From assembly GCA_013146195.2 (NCBI GenBank), contig CM028377.1:20362796-20426795 (forward strand): 64,000 bases of DNA, read 5' to 3'. Of the stretch, positions 23,267 to 34,195 are shown piece by piece; the first letter of the stretch is position 1; each line of letters begins with the position of its first letter. The position numbers were made by a program, and so were the translations under genes. Origin of the DNA: Codonopsis lanceolata. Its lineage: Eukaryota; Streptophyta; Magnoliopsida; Asterales; Campanulaceae. The notes beneath the pieces were generated by a model, which saw nothing but the letters and a program-made list of their open reading frames with translations, did not search any database and was not told where the DNA came from.

Positions 23267-25126
23267 TGGGTAATAGGGACACCCCTGGGGTTTGAAAGCC
23301 CCTAGTCTTGATTTGTTGCTTATAATCTTTGGGTCGCCTGGTTCATCGAAAGGATGATCTCTGGGTCGTCTGGTTCATCCCGGCTTTTCTGGCTTTCCTA
23401 GTTTTCCTTTCTTCCCTGGCTCCCTATCGGTATTTTTTTAAAATTATTTTTAGATATATATTTTTTGTTAAAAACGGTAAACCTCGACATCTCGATGTAG
23501 GACTTATTGAAATTGAGAGTGAATGATGCACTAATCACCTAGGGATGCACTTATACCAGGTTAAGAGGGTAGAAGGATTTGGAGATGACGATTGAGGATA
23601 ATGGTAAAGGGATTTCGTCATATCTTTACATTTTTTTATTTTTAAAGCAAAAGGCCAACATACAGAAAACACCATGTATTTTGGTCGGACAAGTTTAGCT
23701 TGTTTTGATAGTCTGGTTAAGTCCTGAAATAGTGGATTCCTTCTCCAATGTATAGGACCTTCGTATTTCACATGTATTTCAACCTCCCAAGATTGGACAG
23801 ATCTCGGGCAAAAGACCTATACTTTTTCAAAGATCCACCATTCAAACGATCTAGGAGATACCTTTAAAGTTTTTAATCAATCCAAGTGCATTTTTATTTG
23901 AACATGCGATCTTTTTTTATTTTTTTTTGGTCAATGGATTTCTTGACTTCTCTTTTTTTTTTTTTTTGCACATATGATTGATCACTAACTTTGAGGTATA
24001 AAAACCGACTTGTCAATGAAGTGTCCTAGAAAGATATATATTAACGTGGCTGATACAGGGCTAGGCTGGCTTACACCCCGTTCGCCCCTCATTTAGGGGC
24101 ACAGAGTAGGATAATTTCAGCATAAGTTTCCAAGTTCAGTAAACAAGGATCCCCGGGCATGTTTATCTGGGTTAAAAGGGTAATAGCTCGGAATATTTCT
24201 ACGTGAGTGTATGTGTGTGAGTCATATACTTTTTCTTTTTTTAAAGAATTTTTTTTGCAGTAATATGAAGCAGTAAAACAAGTAAACACAATTATTTTCT
24301 ATTTTTTTGCATAGTAAATCAAAGCATTTAATCGGACCCGAAGGCTGCCTACGTTCCTCATTTCGAAGCTCAGGTCATCGTAGTTCAACTCTGTCAAAGA
24401 AATTTTCTTTTTGCTATTTTTTTGATGATTTTTTTCTTGGAAGAACATCTTTTCTGTTTTTTTATCAAACACATTGAAATATATACCGCAGACAACATTT
24501 AGAAATCCTGTTTGTTTTTCTTTTTCTTGAATTGAAAAAACATTTTTTTTAACAAATGAATTCTTTTTTTAATTGGAAAAACGATTTTTGTTTGCATTTT
24601 ATTTTTTAATTTTATTTCTTTGAAAAATATATGACCTCTCTTTTTTTTTGGGGAGCCTTTTAAAAATATATTTCTTTTTACTTTTTTCTTTTGAATTGAA
24701 AAATGAACCTTCCTTTTTTTAAAGTTTTTTTAAAAGGAAAAAGAAACCACGTATTGCACATGATTTTTTTTAAGACTCTTCTCTCTTTTTTTTTGAATTT
24801 TTTGAATTTATGAGATTTTAAAAAAAAATTGAAAGAGGAGAGGGTTTTTTTTTTTTTGTGTTGCATTGAATTTTTTTTTTGTTGCTTTGGAAAAGAAAGT
24901 ATTGCACTTTTTTTTTCTTTTTGAAAAAAGATGGAACGATTACGTACCTCCGAACAGTCATCACAACAGAGCAAAAAATAAATAATCAACTCTTTTTTTT
25001 AGTCTCCTGCAAAATTGTTACCGATAATAAAGGAAAACTACACAAAAATCCCAATATATATGCAAACAAAACTGGATTAGAGGAAAGAAAACTTTTTTTT
25101 ATTTTGATTTTATTTATTTGAAACAC

Positions 25127-25175
<49 letters not shown>

Positions 25176-25274
25176 AAGCTAAATAATATAAAATGAAAAA
25201 AAAACAAGCATATTAACAACCCCAAAGAAACAAAGTCTAGCCCTCGTTTGTCTTTTTTTTTTTTAAACAATTAA
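23267..25274 (-). other. 5' untranslated-type region of Tat-like element 1
   Basis: No reading frame of note. It contains a single GGCTGCCTACGTTCCTC block (about 24348) like those beside other Tat pol regions and is extremely rich in T homopolymers between 24220 and 25260 (A-rich on the element's own strand). On the minus strand it follows the primer site, so it should be the leader. Gag-pol is missing. Confidence 0.5.
25135..25172. repeat. TA microsatellite
   Basis: Pure TA run. Confidence 0.95.
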
Positions 25275-25294
25275 ATCTCAAGCAAAGTCGTCAT
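25275..25294 (-). other. Tat-type primer binding site (mutated)
   Basis: Directly after the LTR end on the minus strand is ATGACGACTTTGCTTGAGA. Plant Tat/Ogre elements usually have ATGGCGACTCTGCTGGGGA at this place. The differences are mostly G-to-A and C-to-T. This sets the element's orientation as minus. Confidence 0.7.
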
Positions 25295-25564
25295 TGTGAG
25301 AACCCCGTTTCGACCCCACTTCCGTAAGATGCGAGTGGTTTCAAAACTTAAGCACGTGAAATACGCTTGGCCTCATTATGGACTCAAAATTTTGTTTGCA
25401 GTGTGACTACCTCTATTTTATGGTTAAAGAGGGAAAAAAAAACAAGAATGTATGGATTTGAGGGCTAAGTTATGAGTTAAGAAGGAGTTAGGCACCCAAC
25501 TCGCCCTTTCGGTCTCACAATGAATTTGCTAACATGCTTGTTTTATTTTATACACTTTGGTCCA

Positions 25565-25567
25565 GAA

Positions 25568-25642
<75 letters not shown>
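25565..25642. repeat. TA microsatellite
   Basis: Long TA run inside the LTR, at the same relative position as 1980-2042. Confidence 0.95.
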
Positions 25643-25643
<1 letters not shown>

Positions 25644-26589
25644 CAAATGAAATAAAGGTAAGTTACGTTATATTTTACTAAACAAAAGAAAACAAAAGTA
25701 AAACTAAAATAATAAAACTAGAGAATAATAACAACATTTTTATAAGCTATCTTAAGAATAAAATAGCTATGCTAACAACAAAACTTTATTTACATTACAT
25801 GTATAAACAAAAAGAAACTAATTAAACAGTAAGGAATTATAACTATGTTTACATTAAAGCATAAACAGAAAAGAAACTAAACTTTTAATAATGTGTACAA
25901 ATAGTAAAATAATAACAGACCTGCAAAGTAAAAAATATCTACATTTTATTTATATACTAGAATAAATAACTACGAGGACAGAACTTACCTCTTGTAGCGT
26001 GAGTGTCTGAACCTAGTATGCCTAGGCTTAGGCGGTCTATGTATGCTTCCCCTGTCCTTCCGGGAAAGAAAGTCTTTTTGTTGTTTTTGTTGTTGTGTAG
26101 GCGAAATGTTGTGCTTTACCTAGAATGGGCAAAGACAGTGGGAGTTTGTAGAATTTGGGCAGTGTAACGACTGTATTTATTGTTTGTTGCGTTTGACTTT
26201 GGGCAGCGTAACTACTTGTGTTTGTTGTATGTCACATCTGAATTTGGGCGGTGTAACTGCTGTATTTATTGTATGTCGTATCTGAATTCGGGCGGCGTAA
26301 CTGCTGTATTTTTTGTATGTCGTGTTTGAATTCGGGTGGCGTAACTGCTATATTTGCCTTGGACGGCTTGGAGAGAGGAAGTATATGAGTTTTTAGTTGG
26401 ACTGAGGGACGAAGAGAGAGAAAGTATATAGGCGTTTTGGGTTTTGGTTGGGAGAGATGGAGAGTAACTGTGCTTTGGTTGGGAGAGAGGGGGAGAGAGT
26501 AATTGGGTTTTTGGTTGGGAGAGAGGGAAATGGGGCAGAGCTTCAGCATGGGGAGATTGGTGTGTGAAATGAGGGAGAGGGAGGCTTGC

Positions 26590-26596
26590 ATTTATA
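26590..26596 (-). promoter_or_regulatory. TATA box of Tat LTR (right copy)
   Basis: TATAAAT on the minus strand within CCTATAAATGC. Conserved with 2961-2967. Two GC-rich palindromes centred on GGCGCC lie about 160-220 bp upstream. Confidence 0.55.
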
Positions 26597-26970
26597 GGCA
26601 GGGAGGTGAAGACTTATGCACGAAGGAAGAGAGGTAATTGGCCAAGCTTAGGCAAGAAAGGTTGTATTGTGAGCAGGAAAAGTGAGACTTGGCAAGGAAA
26701 GAGGATGGAACCAAGCAATGTTGAAGGAGCGTCTCCAGGGAAGGAGGCGTGGCGCCAGTGGTTACAACAGACAAAAGCGGGGCGCGACATAGACACTCTT
26801 TGGCGTGGCGCCGGATATGGGGGGAGATCGCTTTGACCTGTTCTTTCCTTTTTGACACTTTGTCCCTCCTGAAACTTAACAGAAACTTAACATTTGTTAG
26901 TCCATTTATAATTTATAATTATACTTTTAGGACATTTATATCTTAGGGGTACGAATTTGAGGTGTCTACA

Positions 26971-27169
26971 CTACCGCCACATTGTTGATGTGGTTGAAGG
27001 ATGGGACACTCCCATCTCGTTTGATGAGCTTCATGAAAAATCATCAACCACGAAATACTCTTGAAGCAGTCCCAACCCGCATCCTTCTTGCACCCTGCTT
27101 CGGTCAACCCTACTACCCCGAGGAACAACAGCTCGTATGCTCGGCAAGTGCCCTTGCATTCTCGGCAAC
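26971..27169 (+). pseudogene. copia gag, C-terminal continuation (split)
   Basis: Continues the gag cut at 1718. Joining GGTTTAGA to CTACCGCC restores codons for LGGLD-YRHIVDVVEGWDTPI and then SFDELHEK, the expected copia gag order. One base is missing after HEK; allowing for it, LINHEILL follows and then the Ser/Pro/Asn-rich tail. It is cut at 27170 by the LTR of a second Tat-like element. This is strong evidence that everything between 1719 and 26970 is a later insertion. Confidence 0.85.
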
Positions 27170-27458
27170 TGTGAGTGCCCCGCTTCAAGACTCCCGCCTC
27201 CATGTGAAGACGTCGTGTTTCGAAACATTAAAGCACATGAGAATGCACTTGACCTCGTTGTGGACTCTAAGATTGTGTATACAGAGTCGCCACTTCTATT
27301 TTAAGGTTAAACAGAGAAAAACCAAAAATACCAAAAAGTGTAGGTCCCGAGGCTAAGTTACGAGTTGGGAAGGCGTTAGACACCAACTCGCCCTTTTGTT
27401 TTCATTTGTGTTTTGCTAAGATAACATGTTTAGTTTATCGTTTTTAGTTCAGAAAACT

Positions 27459-27533
<75 letters not shown>

Positions 27534-28216
27534 CAAAGCGGAATATTGTTTGGGCATAATAACGACCATTTTGTCATTTTAGCATTTAAGGTGTGCTAGC
27601 CGTTATCTAAACATGCTATTTCCTATTTTGATATTTTATATACATTTATATACAATACTACTTTATTTACCTATATTATTTACACATAATATGTACAAGC
27701 ACAATAACATAATTATTATCTAGTATCTACATTTCTTATATATAAACAAAATACATAAACCAATCATCGTATTATTTATAAATCATATTAATAATACAAT
27801 TTATATTTTATTATCAACTATATTGACTACGTGACATAATAATAAACGGATACCTACCTCTTGTAGCATGAAATTCTGATCCCGGTATATACGCCTAGGC
27901 TTTAGCCCACTAGGCGCTCGTAGTTTCTGGTGTGCTTCCCCTGTCTATTCAAGAGAGAAAGTCTCTTTCTTTTGTTGTTGTTGTTGTTGTTGTTATCATT
28001 GTCATTTTATCTAGGCAGGGTGACCGCGCTTTTTGGCTTGTTAGATCGACTCGCCAGGGGCAAGGAATGAAGGAGCTCGCTTGCTCGGGAAAGGGAGGAT
28101 ATTTCCAAATGGGTAGGAGGCCGGGGGCCAGAAACTTGAGGCTTTCCTGCACAAGGCAAGGGAGGTGCAGAAGGCTGTTGCCTTTTGGCTCGCTTGCACA
28201 AAGGGCAAGGGAGGAG

Positions 28217-28253
<37 letters not shown>

Positions 28254-28450
28254 ATGCCCCGACTTGTAATCCTTCACAAATTTCTAATTTTTTAGTTTGC
28301 TCCCATGTCAAGTCATCTTATAATTCAGATCATTCTACCTTCCGAAACGCTAATAGAAAGTAACGTTCGTTAGTCCTTTCACATAACAATTTTTTTTTTT
28401 TTTTTTGACATTTTAGGAAATAGGGGGTGTGCGAAATTGGGGTGTCTACA
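27170..28450 (-). mobile_element. LTR of Tat-like element 2 (3' LTR)
   Basis: Starts TGTGAGTGCCCC and ends TGTCTACA in plus view, like the LTR at 25295-26970. It shares the GAGTCGCCAC block and the GGCTAAGTTACGAGTTGGGA block with it, but is shorter (1281 bp) and diverged downstream, so it is a different subfamily. Contains a TA microsatellite (27463-27530) and a GA run (28218-28250). No clear TATA box or GGCGCC pair was seen. Confidence 0.8.
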
Positions 28451-28680
28451 GAGCCCCTCAACGATGGAGTTTGTAAGTGAATGCAAAGTCCACAAACAAA
28501 CGAACATCGTTGAGAATAATAGATTACCAATTTTGAGACATTGTATCACTTGGGGAATTTTTGATGATTTGAAAATGTTTTACATTGCAAGTCGGGTAGT
28601 GATCATGATCTCCTCCCTCCTCTCTTCTTCTTCTTCTTCTTCTTTTCTTTCTTTTTTTTTCTTTTTTCTTTCTTTCTTTT
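28451..28680 (-). other. spacer with pyrimidine tract
   Basis: Between LTR and tandem array. It contains a CT-rich run (28608-28680), which is purine-rich on the element's strand, but lies 150 bp from the LTR rather than next to it. Confidence 0.5.
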
Positions 28681-29945
28681 GTACCATTCCCAAGACCCGG
28701 GGTTTATACCCCTTATGGAAATTGGTTTGATTTTATACCATTCTCAAGACCTGAGGTTTACACCCCTTATGGTAATTGGTTTGTGACTATACCATTCCCA
28801 AGACCTGGGGTTTACACCCCTTATGGAAATTGGTTTGATTTTATATCATTCCTAAGACCTAGGTTTTATACCCCTTATGGAAATTGATTTGTGACTATAC
28901 CATTCCCATGATTCGGGCTTTACACCTCTTATGGAAATTGGTTTGATTTTATATCATTTCCAAGACCTGGGGTTTATACCCCTTATGGAAAGTGATTTGC
29001 GACCCGAAAATTTCAAATAAGATTATATACCATTCCCAAGACTCAGGGTGTATACCCCTCATGGAAATTGGTTTGTAACCATATTTCTTTTCATCCAACA
29101 AATATTTTATACCATTCCCAGAACCCGGGGTATATACCCCTTATGGAAATTGGTTTGTAACAAGAGACTTTCAATCAACATTGTTGCACCATTCCTAAGA
29201 CTCGGGGTATATACCCCTCACGGAAATTGGTTTGTAACCAGATATTTTTCATTCAACAAAGATTTTATACCATTCCCAGAACCCGTGTTATATACCCCTC
29301 ATGGAAATTGGTTTGTAACAAGAGACCTTCAACCAACATTGTTGTAGCATTCCCAAGACTCGAGGTATATACCCTCATGAAAATTGGTTTGTAACCAGAT
29401 TTTTTTTTTGTAACAAAGATTTTATACCATTCCTAGGACCCGGGGTATATACCCCTTATGGAAATTGGTTTGTGATCAGAGACTTTCAACATTGTTGTAC
29501 CATTCCGAAGACTCGAGGTATATACTCATGGAAATTGGTTTGTAACCAGATTTTTTTTTATCCAACAAAGATTTTATACCATTCCCAGGACCGGGGTATA
29601 TACCCTTTATGGAAATGGGTTTGTAACAAGAGACTTTCAACCAAGATTGTTGTACCATTCCCAAGACTCAAGGTATATACCCCTCATGAAAATTCGTTTG
29701 TAACCAATTTTTTTTCCCAACAAAGATTTTATACCATTCCCAAGACCCGAGGTATGTACCCCTTATGGAAATTGGTTTGTGACCAGAGATTTTCAACCAA
29801 CATTGTTGTACCATTCCCGAGACTCGGGGTATATACCCCTCATGGAAATTGGTTTGTAACCAGATTTTTTTATCCAACAAAGATTTTTATACCATTCCAA
29901 GGACTTGGGGTATATACCCCTTATGGAAATTGGTTTGTAACAAGA
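28681..29945. repeat. tandem array with ~157-bp dimeric unit
   Basis: All units share a core: TACCATTCCCAAGACCC, GGGGTATATACCCC and TTATGGAAATTGGTTTGT. The first six units are 54-55 bp (28682 to about 28954). Later units carry an extra 22-27 bp and alternate between two types, one with AGACTTTCAACCAACATTGT and one with TTTTATCCAACAAAGAT, so the real period is about 157 bp. Reading frames through it (up to 185 codons) are a by-product of unit lengths near multiples of three. Confidence 0.93.
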
Positions 29946-30548
29946 GACAAAACCAACAAGATTTTTTTTGTGTGTCACGTCGCAATTTGCATTGCAACGT
30001 TGATTTTTTGTTTTGAAAAGGAAGTTTGATGCTGTATGAATGAAAAATTGTAATCATGTAATGTAATATAGAACATGGGAATTTTAAACTGTGATGCATC
30101 ATAAGAAATCAAAATTTAGCATGCTATGTAGTATTAAAATATAAGAGTTTTAATGAAAATGAGATTTCAATATGTATGTAGCAGTTAATATGAAATGCAG
30201 GTACATGTTGTTGTTCATGTGGTGATATTCTGTCTGGAGAGATGTCTGTTGTTGGGCCGGGGGCCACTGCAGTTAACTTTTCGTTGATGGGCGTTAACTT
30301 ATGTTAAGTAACCGTCGTTGGAGGGCCTAACTCGTAAACTTGAGAAGTTGAGGGGTTTAAGTGTCTAGGCCAAAACCTCGAGGGAGGGGAAGGAAAATCC
30401 CTTCCTCTTATGTGCATTCACATCAGCAGCACAACAAACTTCATCTGTTTTTCTTCCATTGGAGTCGCCGCCTTCAATCTTTCTTCATCTTCCTCAATCT
30501 TTTTCATTTCTCAACCGTTTGTCCTCAAATTTGTTGCATTGTGTACAA
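29946..30548. other. leader region before the plant mobile domain pseudogene
   Basis: No frame. A GGAGGGGAAGGAAAATCCC stretch at about 30380 and CT-rich leader-like sequence at 30440-30540 precede the ATG at 30549. Confidence 0.45.
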
Positions 30549-33280
30549 TGGCTTCATCTTCACGATCTTGCAAAGGAAAAGCTCTGAATCGGGTCGAAGA
30601 AAACAAGGTGAGAAACCATTGTCAAGGAACGTAATCCAATATGAGTTCTCCACGGATGATTGGGACAATATCCGTAAGAGCACCCACATTTCTACTCTGG
30701 CTCCGCCCACTGTAAGTCTTCAATTTTTGTTCAAACCCATTCTGTTTGAAATTTTGAAATTTGAATTTTTGTCGGATGATTTTGTGTTGTTGTTTGTTGG
30801 ATTTCCTACAATGTTAGTACGCATGAGCAATATATAATAACATAACAGAGAAATTTAGAGCAGAATATGTATTTTACTTGAAGAAAGAAAATCAATTACT
30901 TGTATGTTGACTATGTATCGTGCCTATTTTGACTGTGTATATGAATGTAATAAAATGCAAATTTTTCTAAACATAAAATATGACTGTGCAGACGGATGTC
31001 GGGAGATGACAAACTCATGTTTTAATTTTCAAAGTGACTTAGCATGTGTATAAATTTGTGGTCAGAATTGATAAGGAATGCATGCTACATGTTTGACTAT
31101 TTGACCCAACAAATGAAAATATGAACAATGTCATGTTATGTGCATAAAAAGAATGCTTTATGTGATATGACTTTCAAGAATAAAATATTTACATGTTTTT
31201 ATTCAAATATCTAAAAATGAGATATCAAATATTTTCGCATAAATAGATGAGCGATCAAAGTATTTAAACATGCATCGCAAGTGAACAAATAAAATATTGT
31301 GTACGAGAATGTAAAAAAAAGTCTACCGCACATGTGTTAAATGAGGCATGAGAAGTGTAAAATGTTTTACGTATATACATGAGAAGCCTACAAATATGTA
31401 TGTATGCATAACATATGGGCATAGTGAAATGTATTAGATATGGACAACATATTTAATCAGGAAAAAATAAATAAGATATGTGCAAATTACAAGAATTAAA
31501 ATATATGTGTGTGTCTAAGCAGGATTTTGTGTGCAAGAATATATATTTGTGTGTGTTGTGTTAAATGTTTGTATTATTTTCTTTTCAAGTCCGTAAAGGC
31601 CTGACGCATCTTTATTCTAGTGCAGAGAATCTGTACACGATTTATGAGTTACTCCCATCGCGGGCGAAACTCCTCGTGGAACAGACTGATCCGGCTCTTT
31701 TCATGAGAGTAGTGGATTCATTCCACAGTTATCTGTCGATACATGAGGTCCTGCAGAAGTATTGGTGGGATACTACCCATACCTTTCATTTTGCCTGGGA
31801 CGAGATGACTATGACTCCGGATGATTTTGCGGCTATTATCGGCATCTCGATAGGGACCCGACATTGGTCTCGCAATGTATAACGACTTGCGATTTCACTC
31901 AGAGAAGGTGAGGAATCTGCTGGGCTTGGAGCCCGAGTATAAGAGCGGTGATGAGATCCGCATTGCTAGCGTGAAGTGGTGGCTTGAAGCCAATGCTCAA
32001 TTTGTGGACAACGAGGGTGATGAGGCTGTGGCCCATGTGACTCGTGCATTCCTCTTCTTTTTCCTGGGCACCACCTTATTTGACAATGTGTCTACTACGT
32101 TGCGGGTGTCTCTTCTGGGGAGTCTCCGCGATCTGTACGCCGTCTCAAAGTATGACTAGGGACAGGCGGGCATGGCTACGCTCTACTTCTCTATGGATTA
32201 GACATGCCAGAATAGCGTGAGGAACCTGACCGGGTTTTCTATTGCCTAGGAGGTAAGATTTTAATATGTATTTTTGTTTGTTTTTGAATTTTATGAACTT
32301 TTATTTTTGTAAGTATTATTATTGTTTGTTATTATTTTTTTCTAATGAATATTCTTTTTTGTTGTTTGTTTTCTTTTGTAGGTGTGAGCTTATGCCCTGT
32401 TCAATTTTGCTTCGTTCCCTTGCCGAGTTTGGCTTTAGGCGCCTCCTTTCTTTGCGGAGTACCTTGAGAACAACCGGGTGCAAGTTGGGTGGAGTACTCC
32501 TTTGTTATCCGAGGAGACTGCACGTGCCGCTATTGACCGGTCCTGCGTTGACTTGGTCAACTTCTTCCCTTGGCGGGGACTTTCTGGTCATTACTTGACT
32601 GTGTGGAGTTGAGCATTCGTCGCATCCTGATAAGGTCAACGAAGTGCGACTCTATGTATCTAGGAGAGCGGGTTAACTGCCAACACTCTCCTGCTACGGT
32701 AGCGGCAGTGACACCGCTGGCACCTCCGCCATGGATGATCGTGCCAGAATTTATTCCTAACAAATATCAGTATGGTTCCCGGTTCATTGTTCCTGCTGAT
32801 ATGTACCCGGACATGTCGTATCATTTTTAGGCGTGCCTCAGAGCTGCTGGACCTTTTCGTCTTGTTTCTAAGATGCTATCTGAGCATTATGTCCCCTCTC
32901 GAGTTCCTATCAAAGTGTTGTGTTTGCATCGGGGAAAGTATATTAACTTCCCCGTGCCGTACGTTAATGTCCCTAACGTGTATGAGATCCCGGTTCGAGC
33001 GCAGACGATATATTATTTTATTTGTATATTTTATTTTATTGTTTATGCATATAATTATTGTATTTTCGATTGCATGTTTGTATGTCTCAGGTGGACACTT
33101 TGTCTTACCGAAGCTTCGTCTCAGGTGGACGCTTTATCTTACCGAAGCTGGTGATGATATTCTTCGGTCTCACTTGGTTGTATCAGCGGGAGAAGGACGA
33201 GCTCTCGTGTCATGGGAATGACGCTGTCAGCTGCGCTAGGCGTCGAGATGATGAATGGGCCAGTGGATCGGGCTGAAAAG
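30549..33280 (+). pseudogene. plant mobile domain (PMD/MAIN-like) pseudogene with introns
   Basis: The ATG at 30549 starts MASSSRSCKGKALNRVEENK; after a frameshift near 30610 a QYEFSTDDWDNIRKSTHIST segment follows, then a GTAAGT donor at 30712. Coding resumes at about 31589 with YELLPSRAKLL, HEVLQKYWWDTTHTFHFAWD and EMTMTPDDFAAIIGISIG. This is the signature of the plant mobile domain (aminotransferase-like, MAIN/MAIL family), which occurs in host proteins and in transposons. A frameshift near 31860 leads to NLLGLEPEY and VTRAFLFFFLGTTLF. A second intron (32253-32381, GT...AG with T-rich end) and more broken coding follow to about 33060; a third acceptor is near 33090. It has several frameshifts and stops. 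It lies on the strand opposite to the surrounding element's pol. The ancestral function is unknown; a link to element control is only inference. Confidence 0.7.
32253..32381 (+). other. probable spliceosomal intron in the PMD pseudogene
   Basis: 129 bp starting AGGTAAGATTTT and ending in a T-rich tract with TTTTGTAG. PMD-like coding sequence lies on both sides. Confidence 0.6.
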
Positions 33281-34195
33281 GCCCTTAGGTGATGGGGGCT
33301 GGTACCAACAATCCTGGCTCGTCGACCAGGAAATCGAGGATGTAAAGGAGTGCATTGACACGACAATAGAAATATGTAATTTTATTTTGTTTTGTTTTAT
33401 GTTTATTTATATTTATGTAGACATGCATGTATTTACTGACAAATAATTAATTTTAATTTTTGACATCCTAATTAACAGTGTATGTCAGACCTAAAAAACT
33501 AATTAGTTTATTATGCACACTGCACTTGGGTGGGGTGATAGTTTGGATAACTGTTTTGGGTTAAAGGTAAAGTTTGAGGGTGGTTGTATTAGGGAGGGAT
33601 GCTAAGGGACGACCCCTCCCTATCCTTCTCTTTACAATTGCAGTAGAAGTAGGTTGTAGGTTAGGTTGCAGACATAGGGTTTGACAAACTTTCCCGATAG
33701 CAGTGAATGCGTATGCAGGAGGAGGAAGACTTTTGGTGCACTATTCGGGAAATAGGTATAGAAACAAAGGAGGAAGGGGGCGCGACACATGCATATCTGG
33801 ACGCCGCGCCTCGATGTGTAATCCTTACTGCCTTTTCTTTTCTTTTCTGTAATGTCGGGTTGATGTTTGCTGTTATTTTCTTGTCTTTTCTGCTGCGTCT
33901 TTCCTGTAAAAGGAAACTCTATTGCGTACACTTTCGTTACGCCAAAAAACAAATCCTTTCTGTCTTTACAAACTCTGTGTTTGTTTCTTTTGTGAAGGCC
34001 TGAAGCCTCTTTCCGTTGTTTTCTTTCCTTGCCGGAAGAAATCTGTATCCCTGTCTTTCTGTTTGTTGCCTTCTATCCCAAAGCCTATATACTGCGCTTC
34101 TGTTTTCTATTTAGGAAAAATAATTTGCTTCTCTGTCTGTCTGCTTTCTGTATACATAAATGGCTGCCCCATTTATTACTACTACTAGTATAGAA
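33281..34195. other. non-coding stretch between PMD and DUF7745-like pseudogenes
   Basis: No convincing frame. At 33775-33825 a GCGCGACACATGCATATCTGG stretch next to GACGCCGCGCC resembles, in reverse, the GGCGCC region of the Tat LTRs, so a fragment of an LTR may be present. Confidence 0.4.

Larger units (their letters stand above)
1719..26970 (-). mobile_element. Tat-like gypsy element 1, heavily nested
   Basis: A minus-strand Ty3/gypsy element bounded by related LTRs at 1719-3246 (3' LTR, truncated) and 25295-26970 (5' LTR), inserted in the gag of the copia element. Orientation comes from a primer-site-like sequence just left of the right LTR. Its own coding region is not recognisable. What remains is 5' untranslated-type sequence (23267-25274) and 3' tandem-repeat sequence (12093-15170). 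The interior is otherwise occupied by younger insertions. Placement in the Tat/Ogre group is inferred from the primer site, the GAGTCGCCAC block in the LTR and the GCTGCCTACG repeats. These are familiar in that group but were not checked by search. Confidence 0.7.
25295..26970 (-). mobile_element. right LTR of Tat-like element 1 (5' LTR)
   Basis: On its own strand it starts TGTAGACACCTC (26970) and ends GGTTCTCACA (25295), 1676 bp. It contains the 45-bp minisatellite (26155-26350), GA-rich tracts, a TATA box (26590-26596) and two GGCGCC palindromes (26751 and 26807). The copia gag resumes at the very next base, 26971. Confidence 0.88.

Noticed and set aside
27932..28363. 143- and 120-codon overlapping frames
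   Set aside because: Both strands are open because of GTT and GA simple repeats inside an LTR; no domain is visible.
29048..30029. 99- and 185-codon open frames with repeating VYTPHGNWFVT
   Set aside because: They are read-through of the tandem array; unit lengths near multiples of three keep frames open. No start context or non-repeat coding is present.
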